Shown here: positions 9,157-17,874 of the stretch, piece after piece
Position numbering within the stretch: the stretch's first letter is position 1
Layout: every line of letters starts with the position of its first letter
NCBI RefSeq assembly: GCF_052065755.1
Contig: NZ_JBQHTK010000001.1
Span: 372,001-436,000, forward strand
Direction of reading: 5' to 3'
DNA length: 64,000 nt
Origin: Allocoprococcus sp004560705
GTDB taxonomy: Bacteria; Bacillota; Clostridia; Lachnospirales; Lachnospiraceae
Program-made: the position numbers and the translations under genes
The notes under the pieces: generated by a model
Told to the model about the DNA's origin: nothing
Database searches by the model: none
Seen by the model: only the letters and a program-made list of their open reading frames with translations

Positions 9157-9693
9157 CTATACTAATTCGATAAGAACTTCCATTGCAGCGTCACCTTTAC
9201 GCTGTCCAATTTTAATAATTCTTGTATATCCACCATTACGATCTGCATATTTCGGCGCAATTTCTGTAAACAGTTTATCTACAAGATCTACTTCTTTCGT
9301 ATTTTTTCTTCTTCCTGCTGCAGCAGTCGGTACTTCTGTTACAGGATAAAGAACTTTGAGCATCTGACGTCTTGCATGAAGTCGTGACGGATTATCCTTT
9401 TTGATTGTCTTTTCAACTTCATCGTAAACGGTTACTCTCTTACCGTCAACAACTTCTTTTACTCTCTTTCCGTCTTTGTCTTTTCTTGCAACTTTCGCTT
9501 TGATAGTTACTTCTTCATAATTATCTTTTTCTTTTACAGCAAGAGCAATCAGGCCTTCTGTAATCTTGCGGATTTCTTTTGCCTTAGCTTCTGTTGTTTT
9601 GATCTTTCCATGCTGAAGTAACATCGTTACCTGATTTCTTAATAAAGCTTTTCTCTGACTTGATGTTCTGCCAAGTTTTCTATATTTTGCCAT
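9157..9693 (-). CDS. rplQ: Ribosomal protein L17, with long internal insertion
   Basis: The 178-residue protein starts with the L17 signature KYRKLGRTSSQRKALLRNQ and ends with the conserved RIIKIGQRKGDAAMEVLIEL. Typical bacterial L17 is about 115-130 residues. The extra length is a charged block of roughly 45 residues (about 60-105) before the conserved SRLHARRQ segment, as seen in Lachnospiraceae. It binds 23S rRNA in the large subunit. It is the last gene of the operon. The 127-base gap to rpoA contains an ATCTGG/CCAGAT stem (9757-9792) that could be a leader element. Confidence 0.97.
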   Translation of the reverse strand: MAKYRKLGRTSSQRKALLRNQVTMLLQHGKIKTTEAKAKEIRKITEGLIALAVKEKDNYEEVTIKAKVARKDKDGKRVKEVVDGKRVTVYDEVEKTIKKDNPSRLHARRQMLKVLYPVTEVPTAAAGRRKNTKEVDLVDKLFTEIAPKYADRNGGYTRIIKIGQRKGDAAMEVLIELV

Positions 9694-9820
9694 TTTCTTA
9701 ATCCTCCATTTATTTGGGACATATCACGTGCTTCTTTGGACTTACCGGGATATGCCATCTGGTTATGCTTTCATCGGGCTTACTAGCCAGATAGTTACCT
9801 GAAAGGCAGAGCCATATGCT

Positions 9821-10780
9821 CTATTCCTCTCCCTGACTTAATTCCAAGCCAAGTTCTTTTAATTTAGCCAGAACTTCTTCGAGTGATTTACGTCCGAGGT
9901 TACGAACTTTCATCATATCTTCAGGCGTTCTGTTTGTAAGTTCTTCTACCGTATTGATACCTGCTCTCTTCAGACAATTGTATGAACGTACTGAAAGTTC
10001 AAGTTCATCAATACTCATTTCAAGTACTTTTTCTTTTTCATCATCTTCTTTTTCAATCATAACTTCTGCAGCCTGAGCTACTTCAGAAAGATCAATAAAT
10101 AATTTCAGATGTTCATTGAGTACTTTTGCTGCCAGACTGACTGCTTCATCCGGCAAAAGTGTTCCATTAGTCCATACATCCAACGTAAGCTTATCAAAAT
10201 CTGTGATCTGGCCAACACGCGTATTCTGTACTGTAAGGTTTACACGTTCAACCGGGGTGTAAATGGAATCAATCGGAATCACGCCAATCGGCATATCTTC
10301 CGTCTTATTCTTGTCAGCGCCCACATATCCCCTTCCCTTTGTAATGGTCAGTTCCATGTAAAGCTTGCTGTCAGTTCCGCCATTCAATGTAGCAATCACT
10401 GTATCAGGATTCATGATTTCAATATCAGAATCAGCCTGAATATCTGCTCCCGTTACGACACCTTCACCTTCAAACTCAATATAAGCCGTTTTCGGTTCAT
10501 CTGTTTCGGAAGTATTCTTGATTGCCAGGGATTTCAAATTCATGATGATTTCAGTTACATCTTCCTTAACTCCAGGAATGGAGCTGAATTCATGCAGTAC
10601 ACCGTCGATTTTAATCTGGCTGATTGCTGCACCCGGTAAAGAAGAAAGCATAATTCTTCTCAAAGAGTTACCCAACGTCGTACCATATCCTCTTTCCAAA
10701 GGTTCTACTACGAATCTGCCATATTTTTTATCTTCAGAAATTTCTGTAATTTCAATATTTGGTTTATTAAAATCAAACAC
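9821..10780 (-). CDS. rpoA: RNA polymerase alpha subunit
   Basis: The 319-residue protein has the N-terminal assembly domain (LERGYGTTLGNSLRRIMLSS, about residues 29-48) and the C-terminal helix-hairpin-helix domain (LELSVRSYNCLKRAGINTVE) that contacts UP elements and activators. The length is normal. It lies between rpsD and rplQ, the usual alpha-operon order. Confidence 0.98.
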   Translation of the reverse strand: MFDFNKPNIEITEISEDKKYGRFVVEPLERGYGTTLGNSLRRIMLSSLPGAAISQIKIDGVLHEFSSIPGVKEDVTEIIMNLKSLAIKNTSETDEPKTAYIEFEGEGVVTGADIQADSDIEIMNPDTVIATLNGGTDSKLYMELTITKGRGYVGADKNKTEDMPIGVIPIDSIYTPVERVNLTVQNTRVGQITDFDKLTLDVWTNGTLLPDEAVSLAAKVLNEHLKLFIDLSEVAQAAEVMIEKEDDEKEKVLEMSIDELELSVRSYNCLKRAGINTVEELTNRTPEDMMKVRNLGRKSLEEVLAKLKELGLELSQGEE

Positions 10781-10877
10781 TATTTTGGTCCCTCCTTATG
10801 GGTTTTTGAATGTTGAGGGTTGCTTTGTCCCGGACCCTCCTCCCTGCAGGATAGCCGGGTATTCTTTTCAACAGCAC

Positions 10878-10908
10878 CTTAACGAACCCGAAAATCAGGT
10901 TCGTTAAG
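10878..10908 (-). other. Perfect hairpin in the rpsD-rpoA gap
   Basis: Eleven-base arms, CTTAACGAACC (10878-10888) and GGTTCGTTAAG (10898-10908), pair perfectly around a 9-base loop in the 155-base gap between rpsD and rpoA. No U-run follows on the minus strand. It could be a stability or regulatory element in the polycistronic mRNA. Confidence 0.5.
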
Positions 10909-10935
10909 TACTGCATCTTCTTAAATGAATGCGTT

Positions 10936-11529
10936 TTATTTAGAATATAACTCGACAATCATCATTTCGTCTACCGGAACATCAATTGCTTCGCGAAGCG
11001 GAAGTTCTTTTACCGTTCCCTTTAAAGCTTCCGGATCTGCTTCAAGCCAATCCGGAACCATGCGTCCAGCAGTCACTTCCATAATGTCTTTGTATCTCTG
11101 AAGGCTCTTCTTTCCTTCTTTGATTTCGATAACATCACCGGCTTTGATCTGGTATGATGGAATGTTTACCTGTTTTCCATTCACAAGTACATGCTTATGA
11201 TCCACAATCTGTCTTGCTTCACGTCTTGTTCTGGCAAATCCGAGACGGAAAATTACGTTATCCAGTCTTGATTCAAGAAGAACCATCAGGTTATCACCTG
11301 TCATACCTTTCATACGATCTGCTCTTTCAAAGTAGTTTCTGAAAGGTTTCTCTAATACACCATAGATAAATTTAGCTTTCTGCTTCTCGCGTAACTGCAG
11401 ACCATACTCGCTCATTTTTCTATTAGATCTTTTCAACTGTCTGTTAGACTTTTTATCAATTCCTAAATATACCGGATCCATTCCTAATGAACGGCATCTT
11501 TTCAGAACCGGAACTCTATTTACTGCCAT
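10936..11529 (-). CDS. rpsD: Ribosomal protein S4
   Basis: The 197-residue S4 shows the conserved SDNVIFRLGFA-type core (RLDNVIFRLGFARTRREARQ) and the S4 RNA-binding domain (about residues 85-150). It has only one cysteine near the N-terminus, so it is the zinc-free form. S4 is a primary 16S rRNA binder and in Firmicutes represses its own mRNA. It stands in the alpha operon after rpsK, 26 bases downstream. Confidence 0.97.
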   Translation of the reverse strand: MAVNRVPVLKRCRSLGMDPVYLGIDKKSNRQLKRSNRKMSEYGLQLREKQKAKFIYGVLEKPFRNYFERADRMKGMTGDNLMVLLESRLDNVIFRLGFARTRREARQIVDHKHVLVNGKQVNIPSYQIKAGDVIEIKEGKKSLQRYKDIMEVTAGRMVPDWLEADPEALKGTVKELPLREAIDVPVDEMMIVELYSK

Positions 11530-11556
11530 GCTCTTTATCCTCCTATAATAATTCGA

Positions 11557-11952
11557 CTAGACTCTTCTTCTCTTCGGTGGGCGGCATCCATTGTGCGGTA
11601 CCGGTGTTACGTCTCTGATGCTTGTTACATCAATTCCGCATGCCTGAAGTGCACGGATTGCTGCTTCTCTTCCTGAACCAGGTCCTTTTACGAATACATC
11701 TACTGATTTAAGACCATGAACTAAAGCTGCTTTAGCTGCCGTCTCTGCTGCCATCTGAGCTGCATAAGGAGTAGATTTCCTTGAACCTCTAAATCCCAGA
11801 CCACCTGCACTTGCCCATGATAAAGCATTTCCCTGAGCATCTGTCAAAGTAACGATTGTATTATTGAAAGATGACTGGATATGTGCCTGTCCGCGTTCAA
11901 CGTTTTTCTTGACACGTTTTTTTGTCACTTTTTTTGTAACTTTTTTAGCCAT
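11557..11952 (-). CDS. rpsK: Ribosomal protein S11
   Basis: The 131-residue protein has a lysine-rich N-terminus, the GLGFRGSRKSTPYAAQ region and the invariant C-terminus HNGCRPPKRRRV of S11, a platform protein of the small subunit near the mRNA exit. It stands in normal order between rpsM and rpsD. Confidence 0.97.
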   Translation of the reverse strand: MAKKVTKKVTKKRVKKNVERGQAHIQSSFNNTIVTLTDAQGNALSWASAGGLGFRGSRKSTPYAAQMAAETAAKAALVHGLKSVDVFVKGPGSGREAAIRALQACGIDVTSIRDVTPVPHNGCRPPKRRRV

Positions 11953-12001
11953 AATAAAACTAACCTACACTTTCCTATTATACTGTTATCTGTTTCTCAA
12001 A

Positions 12002-12370
12002 TTATTTCTTTTTGTTTGCAACTGTTCTCTTCGGACCTTTTCTTGTTCTTGCATTCGTCTTTGTCTTCTGACCACGAACAGGAAGTCCTTTTCTGTGACG
12101 GATTCCTCTATAGCATCCGATTTCCTGAAGTCTCTTGATGTTCAGCGCGATCTCTCTGCGGAGATCACCTTCTACCATCTGAGTTTCGTCGATTACTGCA
12201 CTGATTTTCTTAACTTCGTCATCTGTTAAGTCTCTGCAGCGGGTATCTGGATTAACTCCAGCTTCTGCAAGAATACGGTTTGAACTTGTTCTACCGATTC
12301 CGTAGATATAAGTCAATCCGATTTCTACACGTTTGTCTCTTGGTAAGTCTACACCTGCAATACGAGCCAT
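12002..12370 (-). CDS. rpsM: Ribosomal protein S13
   Basis: The 122-residue protein starts MARIAGVDLPRDKRVEIGLT and ends with the basic RTRKGPKRTVANKKK tail that reaches the decoding centre. S13 sits in the small-subunit head and contacts the P-site tRNA and the large subunit. It is preceded by an unusually long 330-base gene-free gap. Confidence 0.97.
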   Translation of the reverse strand: MARIAGVDLPRDKRVEIGLTYIYGIGRTSSNRILAEAGVNPDTRCRDLTDDEVKKISAVIDETQMVEGDLRREIALNIKRLQEIGCYRGIRHRKGLPVRGQKTKTNARTRKGPKRTVANKKK

Positions 12371-12700
12371 TTGTGATTTCCTCCATTTGATTCATTTTTT
12401 GATACTGTCTTAAATTGAGGCTGAGGGTATCCCGTTATCAAAAGCACCCTACCGGACATTCCTTCACCTTACATGACTTGTCCGATATACCAGCCCAGAT
12501 GCGTCGGTATTCGCATCCTTTCCGGCAACCGATCTATCGGCTAATGACCGCCGGTATTGTAAGCAATATACTTGAAACCACCGCTTTAGCTTTATGGCAG
12601 ATGGGGTGTTTCCCTGTATATTTGAAATAGCATCCAACGCCCTACACACTTCCAGGCGTATCGTGCTATCAGCCGCCTAATTCATTATAAACATTCGTCA
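12371..12700 (-). promoter_or_regulatory. Structured gene-free gap between rpmJ and rpsM
   Basis: No gene is seen in these 330 bases, whereas the same gap in model Firmicutes is short. It holds several inverted repeats: AGGGT/ACCCT (12424-12450), GGACA/TGTCC (12454-12483), GATGCG/CGCATC (12498-12517), and a nested CCGGC/GCCGG (12522-12554) enclosing CCGAT/ATCGG. An ATACC/GGTAT pair (12487-12510) competes with one of these. The pattern suggests a folded mRNA leader or spacer RNA ahead of rpsM. No known class is recognised. Confidence 0.5.
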
Positions 12701-12814
12701 TTATCCCTGACGCTGTTTATGTTTCGGATTTTCGCAGATAATTCTGACGCTTCCTTTTCTCTTGATAACTTTGCATTTTTCGCAAATCGGTTTTACTGAT
12801 GATCTAACCTTCAT
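12701..12814 (-). CDS. rpmJ: Ribosomal protein L36
   Basis: The 37-residue protein begins MKVRSSVKPICEKCKVIKRK, preceded by a GGAGG site. It carries the zinc set Cys-x2-Cys, Cys and His of the C-plus form. Start at 12814 is chosen because the upstream extension in the open frame has no family match. It is the smallest large-subunit protein and sits between infA and the gap before rpsM. Confidence 0.95.
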   Translation of the reverse strand: MKVRSSVKPICEKCKVIKRKGSVRIICENPKHKQRQG

Positions 12815-12931
12815 GTCAAATCCTCCTTTCATACCTTGCCAGTTTGCATTTTCCCACCACTGTCTATTAATACCCGACAGCAGTTCGCCTAATATTATAG
12901 CATTACACAAAATATAAAGTCAATAGTTATT

Positions 12932-13150
12932 TTACTTATCTCTCCAGATAATTCTTCCTTTTGATAAATCATATGGCGAAAGTTCCAATGTTACTTTATC
13001 TCCCGGTAAAATTTTAATAAAATTCATACGAAGCTTTCCGCTGATATGTGCCAGGACCTGATGACCATTTTCGAGTTCTACCTGAAACATTGCGTTTGGA
13101 AGTTTTTCAACAACCGTCCCTTCAATTTCAATTACATCTGCCTTTGACAT
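12932..13150 (-). CDS. infA: Translation initiation factor IF-1
   Basis: The 72-residue single OB-fold protein (MSKADVIEIEGTVVEKLPNA, ending GRIIWRDK) has normal length. IF-1 blocks the A site during initiation. It follows the KOW-protein gene with one base between them, suggesting translational coupling. Confidence 0.97.
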   Translation of the reverse strand: MSKADVIEIEGTVVEKLPNAMFQVELENGHQVLAHISGKLRMNFIKILPGDKVTLELSPYDLSKGRIIWRDK

Positions 13151-13151
13151 A

Positions 13152-13436
13152 TTAAGATTCCTCCTTCATTCCTGTCAGTGATTTACTGTACTCTTTCAAT
13201 ATCCTTTTTACTTTTTCATCATCTGCTGAATTAATTTCATGTTTTATCCGAATAAGCTGCACATGCTTTTTCTTTTTCTTTTTTGGATTATCTGTTTTTC
13301 TGTTTTTTCCGTCTGACAGATATACATATGCATCTTCTATCTTAGTAATGACATAAACTTTTTCTTTATCATGCCCCGCCAGTGACCTGGCAAGCATACC
13401 TTCTTCCCATCTTTCCATATCTTCGCGCCTCATCAT
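13152..13436 (-). CDS. KOW-domain RNA-binding protein
   Basis: This is a 94-residue protein with an N-terminal KOW-like beta segment (GMLARSLAGHDKEKVYVITK), a lysine-rich stretch (NPKKKKKKHVQLI) and an acidic helical tail. Clostridia commonly carry such an L14e/L6e-like protein between map and infA. Binding to rRNA or the ribosome is inferred from the fold and place. It starts at 13436 or at a second Met one codon later. Confidence 0.8.
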   Translation of the reverse strand: MMRREDMERWEEGMLARSLAGHDKEKVYVITKIEDAYVYLSDGKNRKTDNPKKKKKKHVQLIRIKHEINSADDEKVKRILKEYSKSLTGMKEES

Positions 13437-13447
13437 GTTACACAGAC

Positions 13448-14212
13448 TTACTTTATTTTGCCGCCAAGTGTCAAAAGTATGGGCTCTCCCTTTGTAATCA
13501 GCACTGTATTCTCATAATGTGCCGAAAGCTTCCCATCTCGCGTCACAACCGTCCAATCATCATCCAGCCATCTGACTTTCTCAGTACCAAGATTGATCAT
13601 AGGCTCGATCGCAAGGGTCATTCCGGCTTTTAATTTAGGTCCGCGTCTCATCATCGGAAAGTTCGGGATTTCAGGATCTTCATGCAGGTGGGTTCCGATT
13701 CCGTGTCCGCAAAGTTCCCTTACTACTCCATAACCAAATCCGGCAGCATATCTTCCTATTGCACCGGAAATCTCAAATAAATAATTGCCTTCTTTTGCAT
13801 ATTTTATTCCTTCAAAAAAGCTTTGTCTGGTCACTTCGATCAGTTTTTTTGCTTCTTCACTGATTTCTCCTACTGCATGCGTCCTTGCCGCATCTGAATG
13901 ATACCCCTTATAAATAAGTCCCGCATCCAGACTTACAATGTCTCCCTCCTGAATGATCCGATTTCGTGATGGAATTCCATGAACAACTTCTTCATTAACC
14001 GATACGCAGATAGATGCCGGATACCCGTTATAATTCAGGAAAGAAGGTTCGCAGCCGTAGCTGCGAATCACTTCCTCTCCAATTGCATCAATGTCCAGTG
14101 TTGTCATTCCCGGCTTTAATGCTTTTTCCATCTCCTCATGTACGATTTCCAGAATCCTTCCGGCCTGGGTCATCAGTTCAATTTCTCTTTCTGATTTAAT
14201 CGTAATTGCCAT
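13448..14212 (-). CDS. map: Methionine aminopeptidase, type I
   Basis: The 254-residue pita-bread enzyme has the metal ligands in order: LDAGLIYKGYHSDAARTH supplies the two aspartates, GHGIGTHLHEDPEIPN the histidine, and the AIEPMI and HYENTVLIT segments the two glutamates. It removes initiator methionine co-translationally. It lacks the N-terminal SEC-C extension found in some clostridial forms. Only three bases separate it from adk. Confidence 0.96.
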   Translation of the reverse strand: MAITIKSEREIELMTQAGRILEIVHEEMEKALKPGMTTLDIDAIGEEVIRSYGCEPSFLNYNGYPASICVSVNEEVVHGIPSRNRIIQEGDIVSLDAGLIYKGYHSDAARTHAVGEISEEAKKLIEVTRQSFFEGIKYAKEGNYLFEISGAIGRYAAGFGYGVVRELCGHGIGTHLHEDPEIPNFPMMRRGPKLKAGMTLAIEPMINLGTEKVRWLDDDWTVVTRDGKLSAHYENTVLITKGEPILLTLGGKIK

Positions 14213-14215
14213 GAG

Positions 14216-14860
14216 CTATTCTCCCAAGATAGAAACAATGGCAGCAAATACGTCTTCCATATCTACTGTTCCATCTACAGTTTTTAAAATGCCTTGATTC
14301 GTATAATACTCAATCAGCGGCTGTGTCTGTTCATGATATACGCCAAGACGTTTCAGAACAGTCTCCGGTTTATCATCATCACGCAGAATTAATTCACCGC
14401 CACATACATCACAAATTCCTTCCTGTCTGGTCGGTGCATATTCAAGATGATATGTAGCGCCACATCCCACACAGGCGCGTCTTCCGCCCATGCGGCGAAC
14501 AATATTTTCATCCGGAACATCTACATCGATAGCATAATCCATTTTCTGTCCCTGGGCAGCAAGCGCTTTATCCAGTGCTTCTGCCTGAGGAATTGTTCTC
14601 GGAAAACCGTCAAGTACATATCCATTCTCACAATCTTCTTGATTGACACGATCTACTACAAGATCCACAACAAGTTCGTCCGGAACGAGAAGTCCCTGAT
14701 CCATATAAGTCTTTGCTTTCTTTCCAAGTTCCGTACCGTTTTTGATATTTGCCCTGAAAATATCTCCGGTTGAAATATGCGGAATTCCATATTTTGCCGC
14801 TATTTTCTTAGCCTGAGTTCCTTTTCCTGCTCCAGGAGCACCTAACATAATAATCTTCAT
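14216..14860 (-). CDS. adk: Adenylate kinase, zinc-containing lid
   Basis: The 214-residue enzyme has the P-loop GAPGAGKGTQAKK at residues 7-19 and the DGFPRT motif. Its long LID holds two Cys-x2-Cys pairs (CVGC and CDVC), so it is the Gram-positive zinc-binding form. It balances ATP, ADP and AMP. It lies between secY and map, the usual spc-operon tail. Confidence 0.97.
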   Translation of the reverse strand: MKIIMLGAPGAGKGTQAKKIAAKYGIPHISTGDIFRANIKNGTELGKKAKTYMDQGLLVPDELVVDLVVDRVNQEDCENGYVLDGFPRTIPQAEALDKALAAQGQKMDYAIDVDVPDENIVRRMGGRRACVGCGATYHLEYAPTRQEGICDVCGGELILRDDDKPETVLKRLGVYHEQTQPLIEYYTNQGILKTVDGTVDMEDVFAAIVSILGE

Positions 14861-14946
14861 ACTGCTACCTCCTTTTTTAACATGTTCAAATAGCTCGTTG
14901 CAATTTATCTATTATGTAATGATAAACAACAACGAGCCACTGTGTT

Positions 14947-16299
14947 CTAAAATCCAAGGAAACTGTTCTTCATTGCATTTCCTTTGTTATTTAAAAATCC
15001 TGTATAGTTTCGTACGAGCATCTGTGATTCAATTTGTTTCACAGTTTCAAGTACAACACCAATAATAATGATCAAAGATGTTCCACCGAACGATACCTGC
15101 GCTCCAAATACTCCATTAAAGAAGAACGGAATCACCTGCACAATTACAAGACCACACGCACCGATAAAGATAATATAATTTAAAATCTTCGTCAGATAAT
15201 CTACAGTAGGCTTACCAGGACGAATACCTGGAATAAATCCGCCGCTTTTCTTCATATTATTCGCAATTTCAAGTGGGTTAAATGTAATGCTCGTATAGAA
15301 ATATGCAAAAAATACTGTCAATGCAATGTATACGATCAATCCCCATGAATATTGAAGATGAGACGGGTTACACCAGTTTCCTGAATTTAATCCACGAAGT
15401 ATTTCACTTCCAATGCCAGTTCCATTGCCTTTTCCTAAAAAAGAAGCAATTACAATTGGAAACTGCATAATAGATGAAGCAAAAATAACCGGAATAACTC
15501 CTGCTGTATTTACTTTAAGCGGAATATTTGTTGACTGTCCGCCAACACTTCTTCTTCCCTGTACTTTCTGAGAATACTGAACCGGAATTCTTCTTTCTGC
15601 ATCCTGCAGCACAACTGTAAACACTACAAGTGCAAGAATAATTGCCAGAATGATAAGCGCCGCAAGCCCACCTTTTGCAAGGCCTTTACCTTTGACAAAA
15701 GTTTCATACAACGTAGTCAGATCACTTGGTACACGCGACAGAATATTAATTAAAAGAACGATAGAAATTCCGTTTCCTACGCCCTTCTCCGTAATTCTCT
15801 CACCTATCCACATCAAGAATGCAGAACCAGCTGTCAGTGTCAGAACTACGATTGCTGCATTTACAAAATTGTATTCTTCCAGAAGTCCCCGACGTCCAAA
15901 ACCAACTGCCATGGCAGTTGATTCAATCAGAGCCAGACCAACTGTTACATAACGTGTAATCGTAGCAATTTTCTTTCTTCCGTCTTCTCCCTCTTTCTGC
16001 ATCTCTTCCAATTTCGGAATTGCAATCGTGAGGAGCTGCATGATAATGGAAGAAGTAATATACGGTGTAATACTCAATGCGAAAACGGACATCTGTTCAA
16101 AAGAACCACCGGTGAAAGCATTAAAGAAATTAAATGTTTCACCGGTCTGATTTGCAAAGAAATCCTTAATGTAGTTCGGGTCAACTCCCGGGGTAGGGAG
16201 TTGTGACCCGAGGCGTACTACAAACAACATCGCAAGGGTATACAGTATTTTTTTCCGTATATCTTCAATTTGAAATGCCTTACGGAATGTCTGTAGCAT
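14947..16299 (-). CDS. secY: Protein translocase subunit SecY
   Basis: The 450-residue membrane protein has ten predicted spans and SecY hallmarks such as the plug/TM2 region (SITPYITSSIIMQLLTIAIP) and FNPLEIANNMKKSGGFIPGI. It forms the channel for protein export. The ATG start overlaps the rplO stop by one base, so translation is probably coupled. Confidence 0.97.
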   Translation of the reverse strand: MLQTFRKAFQIEDIRKKILYTLAMLFVVRLGSQLPTPGVDPNYIKDFFANQTGETFNFFNAFTGGSFEQMSVFALSITPYITSSIIMQLLTIAIPKLEEMQKEGEDGRKKIATITRYVTVGLALIESTAMAVGFGRRGLLEEYNFVNAAIVVLTLTAGSAFLMWIGERITEKGVGNGISIVLLINILSRVPSDLTTLYETFVKGKGLAKGGLAALIILAIILALVVFTVVLQDAERRIPVQYSQKVQGRRSVGGQSTNIPLKVNTAGVIPVIFASSIMQFPIVIASFLGKGNGTGIGSEILRGLNSGNWCNPSHLQYSWGLIVYIALTVFFAYFYTSITFNPLEIANNMKKSGGFIPGIRPGKPTVDYLTKILNYIIFIGACGLVIVQVIPFFFNGVFGAQVSFGGTSLIIIIGVVLETVKQIESQMLVRNYTGFLNNKGNAMKNSFLGF

Positions 16300-16739
16300 T
16301 AGATCACCTCTGCTTTTCCACCAACTGCTTCAATCTTTTCTACAGCACCTGCACTAAATGCATCTGCCTGAACAGTAAGCTTTTTGGTTAACTCTCCATT
16401 TCCAAGAATTTTAACACCATCTCTAGGATTCTTAACGATTCCTGCTTCGATCAAAGTCTCAACGGAAACAACTGAATCATTTTCAAATACTTCTAAAGCA
16501 CTGACATTAATTCCTACGATTGTCTTAGAGTTTCTGCATGTGAAACCTCTCTTAGGAATACGTCTGTATAATGGCATCTGACCACCTTCGAAACCTGGTC
16601 TGGTTGCTCCAGAACGGGCTTTCTGACCTTTGTGTCCTTTTCCGGCTGTCTTACCATTTCCTGAACCGTGTCCACGGCCTCTTCTGAAATTATCGCTATG
16701 TTTTGCTCCGTCAGCAGGTCTTAAATTTGATAAGTCCAT
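16299..16739 (-). CDS. rplO: Ribosomal protein L15
   Basis: The 146-residue protein has the Gly/Lys-rich N-terminus (GRGHGSGNGKTAGKGHKGQK) that threads into 23S rRNA, and the GFEGGQMPLYRRIPKRGF motif. Its order after rpmD and before secY is standard. Confidence 0.97.
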   Translation of the reverse strand: MDLSNLRPADGAKHSDNFRRGRGHGSGNGKTAGKGHKGQKARSGATRPGFEGGQMPLYRRIPKRGFTCRNSKTIVGINVSALEVFENDSVVSVETLIEAGIVKNPRDGVKILGNGELTKKLTVQADAFSAGAVEKIEAVGGKAEVI

Positions 16740-16764
16740 TGTGACACCTCCTTATCTATAAGAT

Positions 16765-16947
16765 TTATGCTTCTTCTTCAACTTTTACCAGATGTCTTAC
16801 CTGCTGCACCATTCCTCTGACTGCAGCATTATCCGGCAATACAACTGTTTTATTTACTTTTCTCAGCCCTAAAGCTTCTACTGTTTTTTTATGTTTCGGA
16901 ACAGCACCGATTGTAGATTTCACTAATGTGATTTTCAAATTTGCCAT
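16765..16947 (-). CDS. rpmD: Ribosomal protein L30
   Basis: The 60-residue single-domain L30 (KITLVKSTIGAVPKHKKTVE, LGLRKVNKTVV) has normal bacterial length and lies between rpsE and rplO. Confidence 0.96.
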   Translation of the reverse strand: MANLKITLVKSTIGAVPKHKKTVEALGLRKVNKTVVLPDNAAVRGMVQQVRHLVKVEEEA

Positions 16948-16961
16948 CTGTAATCTCCTCC

Positions 16962-17471
16962 TTAGCCTAAAATCTCTTCAACAGATTTTCCGCGAAGTTT
17001 AGCTACTTTTTCTGGAGCTTTCAGTTCACTTAAACCATTGATTGTAGCAAGTACTACATTCTGCTTATTGTTTGAACCAAGAGATTTTGTACGAATGTTC
17101 TTGATTCCGGCAAGCTCGATAACGGCACGAGCCGGTCCACCAGCGATAACACCGGTACCTTCCGGAGCTTTCTTCAGAAGTACAGAAGCACTTCCGAATT
17201 TTCCGATATAGTCATGTGTAATACTTTCATTTTCATCTAATGTTACTGTGATGAGTTTCTTCATGGCATCTTCTTTTCCTTTGCGGATCGCTTCCGGAAT
17301 TTCTGCTGCCTTTCCTAAACCTGCACCAACATGGCCGTTTCCATCTCCGACAACTACTAAAGCTGTGAATCTCATGTTACGACCACCCTTAACAACTTTG
17401 GTAACACGTTTAATTGATACTACTTTTTCGGTAAGTTCTAACTGTTTAGCATCAATACGTTCCTGTTTCAT
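16962..17471 (-). CDS. rpsE: Ribosomal protein S5
   Basis: The 169-residue protein has the S5 dsRNA-binding N-domain (VKGGRNMRFTALVVVGDGNG) and the C-domain GTGVIAGGPARAVIELAGIK. S5 helps mRNA helicase action and decoding accuracy. It stands in normal spc-operon order. Confidence 0.97.
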   Translation of the reverse strand: MKQERIDAKQLELTEKVVSIKRVTKVVKGGRNMRFTALVVVGDGNGHVGAGLGKAAEIPEAIRKGKEDAMKKLITVTLDENESITHDYIGKFGSASVLLKKAPEGTGVIAGGPARAVIELAGIKNIRTKSLGSNNKQNVVLATINGLSELKAPEKVAKLRGKSVEEILG

Positions 17472-17486
17472 GTGTGCGCCTCCTTA

Positions 17487-17855
17487 CTAGAAATTCAAAC
17501 CAGCTTCTCTAGCTGCGTCTGCTAATGCTTTAATTTTTCCGTGGTAGATGAATCCACCTCTGTCAAATACAACTGTTGTAATACCTTTTTCCAATGCCTT
17601 CTTTGCAATAACAGTTCCAAGGTATGCTGCTGCTTCAACGTTGTTGGTCTTTTCCAGTTCAGCTTTTACATCTTTCTGAAGAGTGGAAGCTGAGACAAGA
17701 GTATTTCCAACAGTATCGTCAATGATCTGAGCATACATATGATTATTACTTCTAAACACAGCAAGACGCGGTCTTTCAGCTGTTCCGCTGAAACGGTTGC
17801 GTAATTTTCTATGCTTATTTTCACGAACTTCGCTTCTAGATTTTTTACTAACCAT
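17487..17855 (-). CDS. rplR: Ribosomal protein L18
   Basis: The 122-residue 5S rRNA-binding protein has RLAVFRSNNHMYAQIIDD and the C-terminal RGGFIYHGKIKALADAAREA. Its position between rplF and rpsE is standard. Confidence 0.97.
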   Translation of the reverse strand: MVSKKSRSEVRENKHRKLRNRFSGTAERPRLAVFRSNNHMYAQIIDDTVGNTLVSASTLQKDVKAELEKTNNVEAAAYLGTVIAKKALEKGITTVVFDRGGFIYHGKIKALADAAREAGLNF

Positions 17856-17874
17856 TTGTTCACACTCTCCTTAC

